From Nitrospiraceae bacterium UBA6898 (lineage in GTDB: Bacteria; Nitrospirota; Thermodesulfovibrionia; Thermodesulfovibrionales; UBA6898): 13,316 bases of DNA. The position numbers and the translations under genes are program-made. The stretch spans positions 1 to 13,316 of the forward strand of contig DKBO01000210.1 in assembly GCA_002448975.1 (NCBI GenBank), in the 5' to 3' direction. The notes beneath the pieces are model-generated. The model made no database searches. It saw only the letters and a list, made by a program, of their open reading frames with translations, and was not told the origin of the DNA. This document shows, piece after piece, positions 1-6,300 of the stretch (positions within the stretch are counted from its first letter, which is position 1; each line of letters opens with the position of its first letter).

Positions 1-68
1 TCCGGTAAACCCGGGGGGATTCAGCATGCCGTTGCACTCTTTCTCCCTGAAACAGAGACTTCCATGTC

Positions 69-77
69 TGATATAAT
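69..77 (+). promoter_or_regulatory. Extended -10 promoter of the LuxR-type gene
   Basis: The sequence TGaTATAAT is a perfect extended -10 element, with TG one base upstream of TATAAT at 72-77. The predicted transcription start is near 84, leaving a short leader before the ATG at 101. The best -35 candidates around 48-54 are poor, which is tolerable for an extended -10 promoter. This is read directly from the sequence and no start has been measured. Confidence 0.55.
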
Positions 78-100
78 GATATTGATTACGCCGGGAAAAT

Positions 101-652
101 ATGCATGACATCATAGATTTCATCCTCAATAAAATGCCTGCAGGGGTCATTGTCTTTGACCCAAAAATGTCTATTATTTTCACTAATAGACAGGCAGACC
201 TTTTCCTGAAGCGCTACAAGCCGCCTGATGAGATGACAACGATATGCAAACGGATTTTTGACGCTATTAGTGCCTCCAGGCTGGAGGAGTTGTTTCCTGG
301 AGAGGTCTGCTTCTTTAAGAAGCTTGAGGGTTCTCCAAGCATTTGGACATTTAGGTTTAGCCTTCGTGAGCACCCCAAGCCCTTTGTCAGTGTCTTCATC
401 ACGGAAGAATCCGATGGCCACAAATTAGATCTGAACATCATAAGGAGCCAATTCCACCTGACACGGAGGGAAACAGATGTGCTTGGGCGTGTGCTCAATG
501 GCCGGAAGAACAGCGAAATTTCAGATGATCTTGATATTTCGGAACAGACCGTAAAAGACTACCTGAGCAACATATATGCGAAATTGGAAGTTGAAAACAG
601 ATTTGCATTAGCGAACCTTCTCTTTAACTCTCCAGAATTTAAACTCAGATAA
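101..652 (+). CDS. LuxR-family regulator with PAS-like N-terminus
   Basis: This 183-residue cytoplasmic protein is predicted to bind DNA. Residues about 119-174 form a typical LuxR/FixJ helix-turn-helix, with the signature LTRRETDVLGRVLNG followed by ISEQTVKDYLSNIYAKL. Residues about 1-105 look like one PAS-type sensor fold (the segment GVIVFDPKMSIIFTNRQA is typical of a PAS start). There is no receiver-domain aspartate pattern, so it is not a classic response regulator. The ATG at 101 follows GGGAA at 93-97, a close ribosome site, and an extended -10 at 69-77. It is transcribed alone: the next ORF begins more than 150 bases later. The signal sensed and the target genes are unknown. The family assignment of the C-terminus is firm; the PAS call is weaker. 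Confidence 0.88.
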   Translation: MHDIIDFILNKMPAGVIVFDPKMSIIFTNRQADLFLKRYKPPDEMTTICKRIFDAISASRLEELFPGEVCFFKKLEGSPSIWTFRFSLREHPKPFVSVFITEESDGHKLDLNIIRSQFHLTRRETDVLGRVLNGRKNSEISDDLDISEQTVKDYLSNIYAKLEVENRFALANLLFNSPEFKLR

Positions 653-805
653 TCGATAGTAACCCTCAGAATCTTCACCCCCTACTCACGTAGGATTGAC
701 TTCATAGGTACGAAGGCGCACACTCTAATCAAGAACAGGATATGAATTAGGACAGCGAGATGGCAAGAAGAAAGCATAAGGGAAGCATATTGGGAGGGTG
801 ATTGC

Positions 806-1021
806 ATGAATGCACATGAGGCACGAAGTCTTATCTCAATACTCATGGAATCGCCTTTGTATCTTCACCTGTCCCTTAAGGAAAGAAGTTGTCTTCTGTC
901 ACGACTGATAAGCAATTATCCATGCTTGTTGGACTCCCGGGGCCGCGAGAGAGATGAAAAAAAGAAAGAGACACAACATGAGTCACTTGCAATAGGGATT
1001 TTTTCAGATACATCAGGATGA
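806..1021 (+). CDS. Small hypothetical protein, 71 aa
   Basis: I do not recognise this protein. It has a strong ribosome site (GGGAGGG at 792-798, seven bases before the ATG), which is the main reason to accept it. Residues 1-40 (EARSLISILMESPLYLHLSL, then KERSCLLSRLISNYP) look like two or three amphipathic helices. Residues 45-60 are highly charged (RGRERDEKKKE) and the tail is short. There is no signal peptide or transmembrane segment. Its stop overlaps a possible second start (ATGA at 1018-1021). It lies between a regulator and integrase remains, so it may be a small accessory-element protein or a truncated gene. No function is assigned. Confidence 0.5.
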   Translation: MNAHEARSLISILMESPLYLHLSLKERSCLLSRLISNYPCLLDSRGRERDEKKKETQHESLAIGIFSDTSG

Positions 1022-1170
1022 AAGGAGAGTTTACCTTGGGTTTAGAGGGCGAGGGAACACTATGCGTTAGAGGGCCTATTGTGCTGAATGTGGTGTGCAA
1101 GCCCCGCTGCAAGGCATGGGGAAGCCTAAAGCATTCGCCAGGGCAGAACAGTAAGAAAGGCCTCGCGTAA
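1018..1170 (+). CDS. Possible 50-aa coupled small ORF
   Basis: An open frame of 50 codons begins at the ATG that overlaps the TGA of the preceding ORF (ATGA), which would allow translational coupling, and ends at TAA 1168-1170. The predicted peptide is basic and has three cysteines in its middle (Cys16, Cys27 and Cys31, the last two in CKPRC). It has no independent Shine-Dalgarno site beyond a weak CAGG. Most of it lies inside the inverted-repeat-bounded element at 1034-1184, so the frame could be fortuitous. No family is recognised. Confidence 0.22.
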   Translation: MKGEFTLGLEGEGTLCVRGPIVLNVVCKPRCKAWGSLKHSPGQNSKKGLA

Positions 1171-1184
1171 CTCTAAACCCAAGG
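1034..1184 (+). repeat. 151-bp element with 14-bp perfect inverted repeats
   Basis: CCTTGGGTTTAGAG at 1034-1047 is the exact reverse complement of CTCTAAACCCAAGG at 1171-1184. Just inside, GCGAGG (1049-1054) pairs with CCTCGC (1161-1166), so one transcript strand could close a stem of about 20 bp with a small internal loop. The interior has further pairing, for example GAATG 1086-1090 with CATTC 1132-1136, and CCCC 1102-1105 with GGGG 1118-1121. It could be a MITE-like element or a structured RNA. I see no clear target duplication and cannot match it to a known riboswitch, retron RNA or integron attC site. Confidence 0.5.
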
Positions 1185-1224
1185 AATATTTTTATTCGCT
1201 TACGCTCCTCTAGATTTACCCCAA

Positions 1225-1413
1225 ATGCAAGCGAAGCTTCAGGACTTCCATATTCACGACCTGAGCCTCACCTTTGCCAACCGGCTGGTGCAGTCCGGAG
1301 TCGACCTGTACCGTTTCTCGAAAATGATGGGGCATTGCGCAATCAAGATGACTGAACGGTACCTTCACCACAGCCAGGCGAGACCCCACCTGAACTTGGC
1401 AGCTCTAGAGTAA
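1225..1413 (+). pseudogene. Tyrosine integrase C-terminal remnant
   Basis: Only the last part of a phage/ICE-type tyrosine recombinase catalytic domain survives. The stretch FHIHDLSLTFANRLV, then GVDLYRFSKMMGH, then MTERYLHHS matches the family's box II end. In functional members the first motif reads HxLRHTFA. Here the catalytic Arg is Ser and the following His is Leu, each explainable by one base change. The GH pair and the Tyr nucleophile (in ERYLHH) remain. Similarity starts around 1237; upstream codons look unrelated and in-frame stops lie at 1168 and 1174, so about 80% of a normal integrase is missing. The stop is 73 bases upstream of the tRNA-Sec half, the usual spacing of an int gene and its att site. 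It is inferred to be a relic of an integrated element and is non-functional. Confidence 0.82.
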
Positions 1414-1486
1414 GTATTACAGTTCTTCTCCAGCGGAGAGTGAAACGGCTTGCTTAATAGCCGGAAAATCCTTTAATATCAATCAC

Positions 1487-1527
1487 GGGAGTGCATCGGG
1501 TTCTGGTGTCCCGCCTGGACTTCAAAT
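1487..1527 (+). tRNA. selC: Truncated tRNA-Sec (5' half)
   Basis: The sequence follows the bacterial tRNA-Sec layout. An 8-base acceptor 5' strand GGGAGTGC (1487-1494) is followed by two linker bases and a D-arm (1497-1513, CGGG paired with CCCG around CTGGTG). Next come the anticodon-stem 5' strand CTGGA (1515-1519) and loop CTTCAAA (1520-1526) with the UCA anticodon at 1522-1524. CTGGACTTCAAAT is the anticodon-arm sequence I recall for E. coli selC and sits within one base of the same distance from the 5' end. The expected 3' strand TCCAG is replaced by TTTTA, and the variable arm, T-arm and CCA end are absent. A weak -10-like TTTAAT or TAATAT lies at 1472-1479. selC is a known integration target (for example of E. 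coli pathogenicity islands). The gene cannot yield a working tRNA. Confidence 0.72.
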
Positions 1528-1692
1528 TTTAAAACACTGATTTTTGCAAAATGGCCGCCGGCAACGGTTCCAGCAAAACCATCTGAATTTAAAGCAGAAT
1601 GTGCTTTTCCATATATTCCGGCTATTCCGTCCAAATCCGCATAAAACGCGGAAAAGTACTACAATTTTACTACAGCATTCGAACTGGTAAAA

Positions 1693-1713
1693 ACATCCAT
1701 ATGGATGTATAAT
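1693..1713 (+). promoter_or_regulatory. Palindromic operator overlapping TA promoter -10
   Basis: ACATCCATATGGATGT (1693-1708) is a perfect 16-bp palindrome that runs into a consensus -10, TATAAT, at 1708-1713. The toxin ATG starts at 1719, only six bases downstream, so transcription would begin at or next to the start codon. The -35 region (around 1685-1690) is a poor match. This is the expected place for an antitoxin-toxin autorepression operator. Which protein binds it is inferred from the family. Confidence 0.6.
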
Positions 1714-1718
1714 AATTT

Positions 1719-2069
1719 ATGCAATTTATCATCAATTACTGGCGCAGCCCTTCCGGTAAGGCACCTGTCGAGAGATACATCAATGATATCGACAACAAGG
1801 AAGAAAGGGCGGAGATACTCTCGACACTGAAAGGTGTACAGGAATATGGCACCGATGCTGTCGGAGCCGAGTTTAGGCAGATTGAAAGAAAGCTATGGGA
1901 GCTGAAGATAAGAACTCACGGCAACCAGCACCGGATATTCTATTCCGTTCTGAGAGGCAACGAGATGGTTCTGCTCCATGCGTACCTGAAAAAGACGCCG
2001 AAAGCACCATCGAGTGAAATAGAAACGGCAAGACAAAGGATGAAACAATTGTTGGAGGTGAAAAGATGA
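1719..2069 (+). CDS. HigB/Gp49-type toxin of TA module
   Basis: This 116-residue protein belongs to the RelE-superfamily group of phage-derived Gp49-like toxins, probable ribosome-dependent mRNA endonucleases. Recognisable parts are the start FIINYWRSPSGKAPVERYI (residues 3-21), the core LWELKIR (59-65), RIFYSV (72-77) and LLHAYLKKT (85-93), and a C-terminal helix with IETARQR. The length is normal for the family and nothing looks broken. No Shine-Dalgarno sequence precedes the ATG and the -10 ends six bases before it, so a leaderless mRNA is predicted. The TGA overlaps the antitoxin ATG (ATGA, 2066-2069). Toxin-first order is the usual higBA arrangement. Activity is inferred from family membership only. 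Confidence 0.88.
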   Translation: MQFIINYWRSPSGKAPVERYINDIDNKEERAEILSTLKGVQEYGTDAVGAEFRQIERKLWELKIRTHGNQHRIFYSVLRGNEMVLLHAYLKKTPKAPSSEIETARQRMKQLLEVKR

Positions 2070-2350
2070 GAAGCGACCTTGATAAGCATATTGAACGTCA
2101 GTTGAAAGATCGTGAGTTTAAGATGCTTTTTGAGAAGGCAGAGGCAAAACGGAAGATCGCACAGGAGATAGCCGCATTACGGCTGGCACAGCATATCACT
2201 CAGGCGCAACTGGCAAAAGAGATCAAGACGACGCAACAGGTTATTTCACGACTCGAAAACCCCAATGACAAGCGCATGCCGTCGCTTGATCTGTTGGATC
2301 GTGTAGCAAGAGCGTTAAACAAGCGACTCGTGATCTCCCTGCGCTCATAA
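2066..2350 (+). CDS. XRE-family antitoxin (HigA-like)
   Basis: This 94-residue cytoplasmic DNA-binding protein is the expected partner that neutralises the preceding toxin and represses the operon. Residues about 1-33 are helical and charged, probably the toxin-binding arm. Residues about 35-90 form a Cro/C1-type helix-turn-helix (ITQAQLAKEIKTTQQVISRLE, followed by MPSLDLLDRVARALNKRL). It overlaps the toxin by four bases and has its own GGAGG site at 2054-2058, seven bases before the ATG and inside the toxin gene. That should favour antitoxin synthesis over the leaderless toxin. The palindrome at 1693-1708 is its likely operator. The gene looks complete. Confidence 0.88.
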   Translation: MRSDLDKHIERQLKDREFKMLFEKAEAKRKIAQEIAALRLAQHITQAQLAKEIKTTQQVISRLENPNDKRMPSLDLLDRVARALNKRLVISLRS

Positions 2351-2430
2351 GAGGCAGGTTTGCCAGGATACACTATGCAATCTATCCGGATAACATAAGC
2401 TCCGAAGTCGATAAGCTCCTTGACCGGTAA
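2341..2430 (+). other. Possible decayed coding tail between the two TA modules
   Basis: After the antitoxin stop, another frame reads in protein-like fashion (RGRFARIHYAIYPDN, then SSEVDKLLDR) to a TAA at 2428-2430, with no start of its own. It may be the end of a lost gene or chance. The two antitoxin genes converge here (stops at 2350 and 2450), and I see no intrinsic terminator with a T tract on either strand. Confidence 0.15.
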
Positions 2431-2449
2431 ACCTTTTAACCTCAGCTGA

Positions 2450-2809
2450 CTAAGCTGCTATTTCCCGCAGTACATCCGGATGTTTCGCGGCAATGAGAAG
2501 CAATGTCTTGGCTGCCCCAGAGGGATTTCGTCGACCCTGTTCCCAGTCGCGCAAAGTGCGGGGAGAAATGCCGAGCAGTTCCGCAAACTTCTCCTGGGAT
2601 AAGCCAGCCCGTGCCCGTGCCTCAGCAACGAGTTTGCGGTCCGCCGGAATAATTTCGTCTTTCTCTACAGTGCCGTCTTTTCTTGTAACCATGCGGCGCA
2701 GCGAACCATCAGGCTGCCGAACAAACTTAGTCTTTCGCGCCCATTCCGCACGGCCGCCTTTTTCAATTGTCTCCATATACCGTTTGAATGCTTCTTTAGC
2801 CTTGCTCAT
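2450..2809 (-). CDS. XRE-family antitoxin of second TA module
   Basis: This 119-residue DNA-binding protein has a C-terminal Cro/C1 helix-turn-helix at about residues 58-97. The stretch GLSQEKFAELLGISPRTLRD, then WEQGRRNPSGAAKTLL, is typical of HigA antitoxins paired with HigB-2-type toxins. Residues 1-55 carry a basic insert-like stretch (WARKTKFVRQPDGSLRRMV), longer than most partners I know. I chose the ATG at 2809, not the upstream ATG at 2902 in the same frame. AGGAGG at 2819-2824 lies nine bases upstream, and the extra codons only overlap the toxin gene in another frame. It overlaps the toxin's 3' end by 14 bases. The gene is intact although its toxin is frameshifted. Confidence 0.85.
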   Translation of the reverse strand: MSKAKEAFKRYMETIEKGGRAEWARKTKFVRQPDGSLRRMVTRKDGTVEKDEIIPADRKLVAEARARAGLSQEKFAELLGISPRTLRDWEQGRRNPSGAAKTLLLIAAKHPDVLREIAA

Positions 2810-3166
2810 TGACAAATACCTCCTTGATTCGTTTAAGCCATGCGCGAGGGACATCGTCGCGTTCTCCCTTGCCATACGCAGCAACAAGTATGATCTGTCC
2901 ATGTCTTCTCATCGGAAAATAGATCACTCTCGCGCCGCCTCGCTTGCCTTTTCCCTCAGCCGCCCACCGCAGTTTGCGGCAACTGCCAGTTTGGGAATCA
3001 CATCGCCTGCTTCGGGGCGCTCAGATAGAAACATCTGAAGGGACAAGAAACCCTCGTCGGAAAATAATTCATCTCTCAGTTCAGCGAAGGGAGGCAGCTC
3101 AATGAACCCACTCCCCGGGCTAAAGCCACGGGGTCTTCCGGCGGTCTTTATAAATTCCCACAGCAT
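2796..3166 (-). pseudogene. HigB-like toxin, frameshifted
   Basis: This RelE/HigB-2-type toxin is encoded in two frames. The first part (MLWEFIKT, later FIELPPFAELRDELF and PEAGDVIPK) runs in one frame to about 2992. The second part (TGSCRKLRWAAEGKGKRGGA, then RVIYFPMRRHGQIILVAAYG, ending in VNEQG) continues one base back to TAA at 2796. Adding one A to the AAA at 2990-2992 restores a 123-codon family-length protein that retains the conserved LRKLRW, KRGGARVIY and YGK blocks. Read as it stands, the first frame stops at 2924. The N-terminus also contains about 11 extra residues (GRPRGFSPGSG) encoded by the hairpin at 3113-3133. CCCAAAC lies at the shift but not in the phase needed for -1 slippage, so mutation or sequencing error is likelier than programmed shifting. 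Confidence 0.8.
3113..3133 (-). repeat. IS200/IS605- or REP-like imperfect hairpin inside toxin
   Basis: Read on the minus strand, CCCCG-T-GGCT, a TT loop, then AGCC-CGGGG forms a nine-pair hairpin with one bulged T. Imperfect subterminal palindromes with an unpaired base are characteristic of IS200/IS605 (Y1/TnpA-REP) ends and of REP elements. No transposase is nearby, so this would be a minimal remnant or a non-autonomous copy. It adds in-frame codons to the toxin start. Its origin is inferred; the hairpin itself is directly visible. Confidence 0.5.
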
Positions 3167-3171
3167 AGGGT

Positions 3172-3201
3172 AATATACGGCAGTGCCGTACAATATGCCA
3201 A
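3172..3201 (-). promoter_or_regulatory. Promoter and palindromic operator of second TA module
   Basis: On the minus strand a near-consensus -35 TTGGCA (3201-3196) is 18 bases from the -10 TATATT (3177-3172). The predicted start falls on or beside the toxin ATG at 3166, giving a leaderless message. The spacer is filled by a perfect inverted repeat with 7-bp arms, TACGGCA/TGCCGTA (3176-3190), the likely antitoxin operator. The arrangement mirrors that of the other TA module although the sequences are unrelated. Confidence 0.6.
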
Positions 3202-3324
3202 GGCGGTGAGACCCCCGTGAAGTTGTTTGTTCGTTTAAGATAACGCCGTTTGTTAAGACCTTTTTGTTTATTTGTTGGAAGCCCTTGCTTGTTTCTTGTA
3301 TGAAAGAAGATAGTCGCTCATGAG

Positions 3325-3369
3325 GAGAGGAGCGCTGCCGGACCACTTATGAAGTCCGGCAGGCCTCTC
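3325..3369 (-). terminator. Stem-loop after the giant gene, no U tract
   Basis: CTGCCGGAC (3335-3343) pairs perfectly with GTCCGGCAG (3354-3362) around a 10-base loop, and flanking GAGAGG (3325-3330) can pair with CCTCTC (3364-3369). It begins about 16 bases beyond the giant gene's TAA (3387-3385). In the direction of that gene no T run follows, so it may be a factor-dependent terminator or a 3'-end stabilising hairpin. A T-rich run (ATTTTCTTTT) lies on the plus-strand side instead. Confidence 0.45.
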
Positions 3370-3384
3370 ATTTTCTTTTCAGCC

Positions 3385-6300
3385 TTAATGTATCACCCTT
3401 ATGGTATCCACTCCCTCGAAGGTCGTTGTCCCGACTGTTCCGGTGACAGTTACCATGATATTGTCGCCGGCAGGGAGAAGGTTGATCACCGCGTTTCGGT
3501 CGAACTTCACCATCAGGTCCGGTATCCCGTCATGGTCATAGTCGCCGATCGCATACGGCCATGACACTGCCGGTATGGTGCCGTTCAGGCGCAGAGACGA
3601 TATACTGATATCGGCAACGTTATATCCTGCAGGCAGCTCTATATAGACCGTCACCCAGTTGCCCTTGCTCTTTTGGTTCAGGGTATTCGGGTCGAAATCG
3701 ATCGTCGAGGTGATATTCTGCGACGGCAGATGCAGGGAGAATGTAGCCATATCCATCCAGGCTCCATAGCGGTCGCCGTCATGTGCCCTTGCACGCCACT
3801 GGTAGGTCGTATTGTCCGAAAGTGGAGTCGAGACGGCATACGACGTAACGCCCGAAATATCCTGGGGTATCCCGACTACACTATTTACCAGTACGCCGCC
3901 AAGGTAGATCTCAAAGTCATAGGTCAGAACATCGCTGTCGGGGTCAGTGGCGTTATTGATCGCAAGCACTGGCGTGAGGGTGCTCAAGCTGCTGCCCATT
4001 GCCGGGCTGTTAAGCGTCGGTGCAGTCGGAGCATCATTGGCAGTATTGACTATGAACGATGCCGCAGGCATCCACGGACCATAAAGCTGCCCGTCAAAGG
4101 CCCTCGCCCGCCAGTAGTAAGTGCTGTTTTCGGTCAGACTACCTGGGACCATCCAGGTTGTGATCAGGGCCGTCTCCTGGATGCCTGATGCGCTGCTGAT
4201 AAGGTTGGTCAGGGAAGCGTCTGCGTAAACTTCGAAGTTGTAGGTCAGGCTATCGTTATCGATGTCCGTGGCATTATGGACAGAAAGCTCCGGGGTAAAG
4301 CTGTTGACCCCTGCGCCGTTTGACGGGTTTGAGAGCACCGGCGCAGTGGGGGCATCGTTACCGGTGTTGACGAAGAACCTCATCGCCTCTGACATGGGGC
4401 TTTCAGCCTGGCCGTCGCTTGCCTTTACCCGTGCGTAATACCAGGTGTTGTCCTTCAGTCCCAATGCAAGCCATGTTGTTGTGCCTGCACCCTGCGGAAG
4501 ACTGCCGGAGACTAATCTGTCAGGGGAATCAAAGGTCGGTACGGTATCAGCCTCAAACAGATAGGTAAGCGCTGACGAATCAGGGTCAGTGCTGTTCTGC
4601 GCCCTTATCAGCACGTCAGTCGTGGAAACTTCGGTACCGTCTACAGGCTCGATGATCACAGGGGCAGACGGTGCCTCATTTGAAGTATTGACGAAGAAGC
4701 TCGCTACAGGCATCCACGGCCCGGTAATAAGCCAGTCATCTGCCTGGGCGGTCCAGTAGTACCAGGTGTTTTCCTGAAGGGCTGCAATTACCTGCCAGGA
4801 GGTGGTCCCCTGCCCTTCGAATACGCCCACCTGTGAGGCAACGACCTCGGTTAACTCCGGGTCAGACGCAACCACAAAGTTATAGGTAAGGTTTGTGCTG
4901 TCAGGGTCAGCGGCGTTATTGACCGTCAGGAGCAGGGTCTGCGTATCTACAGATCCGCCCTCAGAGGGTGATGAAAGGCTCGGGGCTCCCGGGGCCTCAT
5001 TGATGACATTTACCCTGAAGGCCACAGGTGACATCCATGCACTGTAGAGGAGGCCGTCGAAGGCCCGCGCCCGCCAGAAGTACCAGGCGTTTTCCTGAAG
5101 AGAGACAGGCTCCTGCCAGGAGGTTATGGCAGTGCCTTCATCCATGAGCCCGGATGCAGCGACCGATGTCGTCAGGTTGGCATCCGAGTAGAGCTCGAAT
5201 TCGTATCTCATCCTGTCGTCATTAGAGTCGGTCGCGTTATTGACCGAAAGGGCAGGGGTAGTGGTCTCGATATCCGCGCCGTGAGACGGCGTGTTCAGCG
5301 ATGGAGCCGAAGGCGCGCCTTCCACTCTGAAGTAGGTGCTCGCAAGGGTCTCCTCGACGCCGGCTATGGTGGCCGACAGTATCACGAGATAGTCCTTGGC
5401 GCTGTACTGGCCGGTACTGAGAAGCTGCGCATTCATAAAGGAAGCTCCCTTTACAAGCGCGGTCTGGTCGGCCAGGAGATCGTAGACGGTCTTCTTGACC
5501 ACATGGACAGTCCTAATCGAAAGATCAACCTGTGAAAGATCGATATTGCCGACATTGGTGACCAGATAGGAGATGTTGACAGGAACTCCCTGAAGGAGGC
5601 TTTGCCTGTCAACAGATATCTGGCCGGTCAGAAGTGCCGAGGGGTCAAGAGCATCTGTTATCGTGACCGTCGCCGTGCCGGAAGAAACGACCGCTCCTGA
5701 CGGATCTGTTACGGTCAGGGTAACCGGATATGCGGCCGGCAAATTCGTGGAAGTATTCCAGTATGTCTTAAATTCGGTAATCTGGCCGGGTGCCAGAATG
5801 GGGATACTATAATTCCCCGTGTAAAGTATTGTTCCCTGCAGATTTTTGATATCAACTTTCGCGGTAAGATTCTCAAAGATATAGTTCGGGCTCTGACTTG
5901 TGATCGTCGATGTTATTGTCGCCTGCTGGTTGGGATAATAGAAGGTCCTGTTGGTTACAACCTTTGACGAAATGTCTTTTACTGGCGATATGACTATTGG
6001 GGCCTCTTTCCGGCTTGAGACCAGATTGCTCTCGATAAAACGTCCGAGAACTCTATAACTTCCTGCGATGGTCTGCCCTGTATTGATAGTTATCGTACTG
6101 TCCGCATTCGATAAGGGCGGTAGAGAGACTGTCTGTGCCGTGGCACTATTCGCCACAACATTGGATTTGTCATCGATCAGTTTCAGTTCGAGCATGCCCG
6201 TTCGGGAGAGGGTTTCCAGATTCTCCAGGGTGACCGATACATTAATATTCTCATTTGCAAAATAAGCTGCCTTGTCTGTCAAAATATTCATGCTCAGGCC

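Larger units (their letters stand above)
1414..1718. other. Gene-free stretch holding tRNA-Sec half and TA promoter
   Basis: About 305 bases have no convincing ORF. They contain two small hairpins (TTCTCC/GGAGAG at 1426-1440 and CGGCT/AGCCG at 1446-1463, neither with a T tract), the tRNA-Sec 5' half at 1487-1527, an AT-rich break after it (TTTTAAAAC), and the palindromic promoter of the toxin-antitoxin operon at 1693-1713. In the remaining 1531-1690 I see nothing recognisable. Confidence 0.6.

Noticed and set aside
681..694. Terminator after the LuxR-type gene
   Set aside because: CCTAC/GTAGG is only a 5-bp stem and no T tract follows.
1034..1184. Retron RNA, integron attC site or riboswitch
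   Set aside because: There is no reverse transcriptase nearby. The RYYYAAC/GTTRRRY pairs do not fit, and I could not match a known riboswitch core.
2810..2902. Upstream ATG (2902) for the second antitoxin
   Set aside because: These codons overlap the conserved toxin coding sequence in another frame. The ATG at 2809 has AGGAGG at the right distance.
2985..3000. Programmed -1 frameshifting in the toxin
   Set aside because: CCCAAAC is present, but the reading phase is CCC AAA CTG, not C CCA AAC. Tandem slippage would mispair, so a base loss is simpler.
3167..3346. N-terminal extension of the toxin frame up to an ATG at 3346
   Set aside because: It would read through the toxin promoter and its palindrome. 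The extra residues look non-coding and the family starts near WEFI.
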